Notes under the pieces: model-generated | Told to the model about the DNA's origin: nothing | The model's database searches: none | What the model saw: the letters and a program-made list of their open reading frames with translations, nothing else | Program-made: the position numbers and the translations under genes | Assembly: GCA_020344865.1 (NCBI GenBank) | Contig: CP070830.1 | Location: 2,539,290 to 2,545,297, forward strand | Reading direction: 5' to 3' | DNA length: 6,008 nucleotides | Origin: Planctomycetota bacterium | GTDB lineage: Bacteria > Planctomycetota > Phycisphaerae > Sedimentisphaerales > Anaerobacaceae | Part shown: positions 5,920-6,008 of the stretch, in pieces | Position numbering within the stretch: position 1 is the first letter of the stretch | Layout of the letters: the number at the start of each line of letters is the position of its first letter

Positions 5920-5933
5920 TGCTCACGTGAGCA
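5920..5933. repeat. 14-bp perfect palindrome
   Basis: TGCTCACGTGAGCA is fully self-complementary with a CACGTG centre. It could be a dimeric regulator site for a gene beyond the right edge, or part of an intergenic repeat. No regulator can be assigned. Confidence 0.5.
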
Positions 5934-6008
5934 CCGCTGTCGGGGATCCACATCCTTACCCGCCACCAAAGAGTTGCCGTTAAAAAACCACCAAATCCGC
6001 AACTGCCC

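Larger units (their letters stand above)
5661..6008. other. GC-rich intergenic stretch without a convincing gene
   Basis: About 350 bases with several short inverted repeats and GC clearly above that of the protease gene (about 62% in 5881-5940). The only long frame, minus strand 5793-6002, would start at TTG, lacks a Shine-Dalgarno site, and reads as low-complexity Arg/Gly/Cys-rich sequence typical of translated non-coding DNA. Confidence 0.6.

Noticed and set aside
5793..6002. Minus-strand 69-codon frame
   Set aside because: TTG start, no Shine-Dalgarno site, Arg/Gly/Cys-rich translation, and it crosses several palindromes; more likely non-coding.
1..6008. CRISPR array, tRNA, rRNA or insertion sequence
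   Set aside because: No regularly spaced direct repeats, no tRNA- or rRNA-like segments, and no transposase or terminal inverted repeats were seen.

Overview
The window is almost entirely one very large, incomplete gene on the minus strand. It begins at 5299 and runs off the left edge at base 1, giving 1766 codons in a single frame with no stop. The protein is a secreted, multidomain subtilisin-like (S8) serine protease. The frame holds along the whole length: the start codon, the catalytic Asp, His, Asn and Ser codons and the last complete codon are all in register. Short ORFs on the plus strand between 1 and 5299 are shadows of this gene.

Protein order (minus strand, right to left): signal peptide (residues 1-28); a ThuA/glutamine-amidotransferase-like alpha/beta domain (about 73-265) plus an Ig-like repeat (266-373); a second copy of that pair (374-570 and 571-677); an Ig-like ASH/HYDIN-type domain (680-956) split by a MAM-like jelly-roll segment (about 729-882); a third Ig-like repeat (959-1063); a short Ig-like strand region (about 1066-1105); a fervidolysin-type prodomain (about 1137-1214); the S8 catalytic domain (about 1226-1550; D1272, H1328, N1423, S1491); another Ig-like domain (about 1560-1619); and the start of a nidogen-like domain (1620 onward), cut by the window edge. 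The prodomain sits far from the N-terminus, behind about 1100 residues of non-catalytic modules, which is the most notable feature.

Upstream (5300-6008) is a 709-base non-coding stretch. It has a strong Shine-Dalgarno site, a candidate 45-codon leader ORF that ends in that site, a roughly 280-base leader, a sigma70-like promoter in a very AT-rich patch near 5587-5619, and then a GC-rich stretch with several short perfect inverted repeats. No convincing protein gene is seen from 5700 to 6008.

Organism: a Gram-negative-type environmental bacterium with large modular secreted proteins. The repeat style (GGPF...LDW...PWLD blocks, ASH-type domains with SNDP or RSDDRDEPE strands, nidogen-like tail) resembles proteins I associate with Planctomycetota, especially Phycisphaerae. 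This is a tentative inference from protein style alone. I see no multi-gene system in the window; the interest lies in the protein architecture and in the leader.
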